The notes below the pieces were generated by a model, which was given only the letters and a program-made list of their open reading frames with translations, was not told the origin of the DNA and did not search any database. The translations under genes and the position numbers were made by a program. A stretch of 7,403 bases of DNA from an uncultured euryarchaeote (GTDB lineage Archaea > Thermoplasmatota > Thermoplasmata > UBA10834), in contig CALMQK010000207.1 of NCBI GenBank assembly GCA_937872085.1, positions 1 through 7,403 of the forward strand. The letters run 5' to 3'. Below are positions 6,611-7,403 of this stretch, one piece after another; position 1 is the stretch's first letter, and the number at the start of each line of letters is the position of its first letter.

Positions 6611-6789
6611 CGATTCCGCCTGATACCGCTTGAACGGGTGATGTTACAGGAAAGTTCTGCCTTATTACCATTTGTCTCTTTAGAGAACGGTCAACGATAA
6701 GACGGGATCCCAGTGGATTCAGTCGTCCTCAATTACGTCGCGAATTGATTCAATCGTCGTCTTGATTCAGGGTTGTCTCAAGCAAAAGG
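6611..6789. other. Intergenic region upstream of the kinase gene
   Basis: A 179-base gap between the tRNA 3' end and the kinase start, containing no supported gene. On the minus strand it should hold the tRNA transcription stop (a TTTT run at 6787-6784) and the kinase promoter. No strong TATA box is evident; the AT-rich TGGTAATAAG at 6670-6661, about 50 bases before the ATG, is the best but weak candidate. A partly purine-rich AGGCGG lies a few bases before the ATG as a possible weak ribosome binding site. Confidence 0.4.
6716..6770. repeat. Short direct and inverted repeats upstream of the kinase
   Basis: GATTCAGTCGTC (6716-6727) recurs as GATTCAATCGTC (6747-6758), 11 of 12 bases matching, and a third partial copy GATTCAG lies at 6764-6770. 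Between the first two sits a 6-bp inverted repeat TCAATT/AATTGA (6729-6734 and 6743-6748) with an 8-base spacer. Such clustering between a tRNA gene and a regulator gene could be a protein-binding site, but copies this short could also be chance. Confidence 0.35.
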
Positions 6790-6861
6790 TGGACCGAAGG
6801 GGATTTGAACCCCTGACCTCCTGCTTGCAAAGCAGGCGATCTTCCGCTGATCTATCGGCCC
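6790..6861 (-). tRNA. tRNA-Ala (anticodon UGC)
   Basis: The 72 bases fold as a complete cloverleaf: acceptor GGGCCGA/TCGGTCC, D-stem GATC/GATC, anticodon stem CCTGC/GCAGG around the loop TTTGCAA (anticodon TGC at 6829-6827), a five-base variable loop AGGTC and T-stem AGGGG/CCCCT around TTCAAAT. The acceptor contains the G3-U70 wobble pair, the main alanine identity element, and discriminator A73, which together confirm alanine. No intron is present. The bases after the discriminator read CCT, so the CCA end is not encoded and must be added by the CCA enzyme. A TTTT run follows as likely transcription stop. Confidence 0.97.
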
Positions 6862-6898
6862 GTTGGCTGAAAGAATAGTGGCTCATTGAGGATGGCCG

Positions 6899-6906
6899 TT
6901 AAATAG
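6899..6906 (-). promoter_or_regulatory. Putative TATA box for tRNA-Ala
   Basis: The minus strand reads CTATTTAA at 6906-6899, about 40 bases before the first base of the mature tRNA. This fits an archaeal promoter with a short 5' leader removed by RNase P. It lies in the 73-base gap after the metX stop codon and is the only AT-rich block there. Assigned by position and composition only. Confidence 0.4.
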
Positions 6907-6934
6907 CTTTCCGGCACAGTCCCACACTCTCGTC

Positions 6935-7402
6935 CTAAGATATCGGATAGCCGTGGTCCGATTCATAGTACTTCTTCTTGCCGTCCACGATGAGGAATCT
7001 GGAGACGATGTCCTCCATCTTGTCCGCCTCGAGCAGGAACGCGTCGTGACCGTAGCTCGAATCGATCATGTGGTACTCCGCCGAGAGGCCGTTCGATCGG
7101 ATGGCCTGCACCAGTTCCTCTGACTGATATGGCGGGTAGAGCCAATCGGACGAGAAGGAGAGCACCAGGAATCTGGACTTGCAGTCCCGGAAAGCCGGTT
7201 CGAGAGATTCGCACCCTGGGGCGAGGTCGAACAGGTCTATCGCCCGAGTGATGTAGAGGTAGGAGTTCGCGTCGAAGCGCTTCGTGAATGCAGTTCCCTT
7301 GTATCTCAGGTAGCTCTCAACTTCGAAGAACGGCTCCAGGAACGACTGGGCCCCGTTCACGCAGGTGCCGTTCTTTGCCCTGCGTCCGAACTTCGTCCTC
7401 AG
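6935..7402 (-). CDS. metX: Homoserine O-acetyltransferase, C-terminal part (5' end outside window)
   Basis: The minus-strand frame ending in TAG (6937-6935) stays open to the right edge, giving 155 visible residues of an enzyme that is usually about 360-490 long. An internal GTG at 7358-7360 is not the start, because conserved sequence (KFGRR) continues upstream of it. Family signatures are FFEVESYLRYKG and FDANSYLYITRAIDLFDL, then the catalytic Asp in SFSSDWLYPPYQSEELV (visible residue 86) and the catalytic His in YGHDAFLLE (visible residue 119). The nucleophilic Ser lies outside the window. This alpha/beta-hydrolase-fold enzyme moves an acetyl group from acetyl-CoA to homoserine in methionine biosynthesis, in the cytoplasm. 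Close relatives use succinyl-CoA or serine, and the residues that decide acyl choice are mostly in the missing half, so the acetyl assignment is by family. Confidence 0.88.
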   Translation of the reverse strand: MRTKFGRRAKNGTCVNGAQSFLEPFFEVESYLRYKGTAFTKRFDANSYLYITRAIDLFDLAPGCESLEPAFRDCKSRFLVLSFSSDWLYPPYQSEELVQAIRSNGLSAEYHMIDSSYGHDAFLLEADKMEDIVSRFLIVDGKKKYYESDHGYPIS

Positions 7403-7403
7403 A

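Noticed and set aside
7358..7360. GTG considered as the start of the MetX gene.
   Set aside because: The frame continues open to the window edge and the upstream codons encode family-like sequence (KFGRR), so this is an internal valine and the gene is simply cut by the window.

Overview
The window looks archaeal, most likely euryarchaeal (a Thermoplasmata-type or methanogen-related lineage; this is inferred from gene content and was not tested by a search). The signs are a soluble multi-PAS histidine kinase with the RHD..NQL phosphoacceptor box typical of archaeal kinases, a tRNA-Ala gene with no encoded CCA tail, and AT-rich TATA-like elements placed just upstream of genes in otherwise GC-richer DNA. 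Every gene is on the minus strand except the partial one at the left edge.

Layout from left to right. (1) Positions 3-308, plus strand: the C-terminal 101 codons of a thioredoxin-fold protein with a WCGDC active site. Its start is off the window. It converges on and overlaps the end of the next gene by 9 bases. (2) Positions 2658 down to 300, minus strand: a three-gene cluster of an ABC-2 type ATPase (TTG start, TATA-like box just upstream), its membrane permease (ATGA overlap) and, 44 bases further on, a SemiSWEET-family small sugar transporter. (3) Positions 6610 down to 2846, minus strand: one 1254-residue cytoplasmic signalling protein built as REC - seven PAS domains - HisKA-like dimerisation domain - HATPase. 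(4) Positions 6861-6790, minus strand: tRNA-Ala(UGC). (5) Right edge, minus strand: the C-terminal 155 codons of a homoserine O-acetyltransferase (MetX).

The most striking element is inside the kinase gene. A 390-bp segment encoding a whole PAS domain plus its preceding linker occurs twice, 756 bp apart, with only two base differences, while the PAS domain between the copies is unrelated in sequence. The edges of the duplication fall on the DIT-type motifs that join adjacent PAS domains, so the gene seems to have been caught in module-by-module growth. Recombination between the copies would delete exactly 252 codons in frame.

Functional links: the ATPase and permease clearly form one exporter. 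The SemiSWEET gene may share their transcript. The kinase is upstream of the exporter on the same strand with a 187-base gap, so regulation of the exporter by the kinase is possible but unproven. The MetX, tRNA and thioredoxin genes look like ordinary housekeeping neighbours. No mobile element, CRISPR array or rRNA was seen, and no gene-free stretch exceeds 300 bases. I see no convincing wholly new system; the duplicated PAS module is the best lead.
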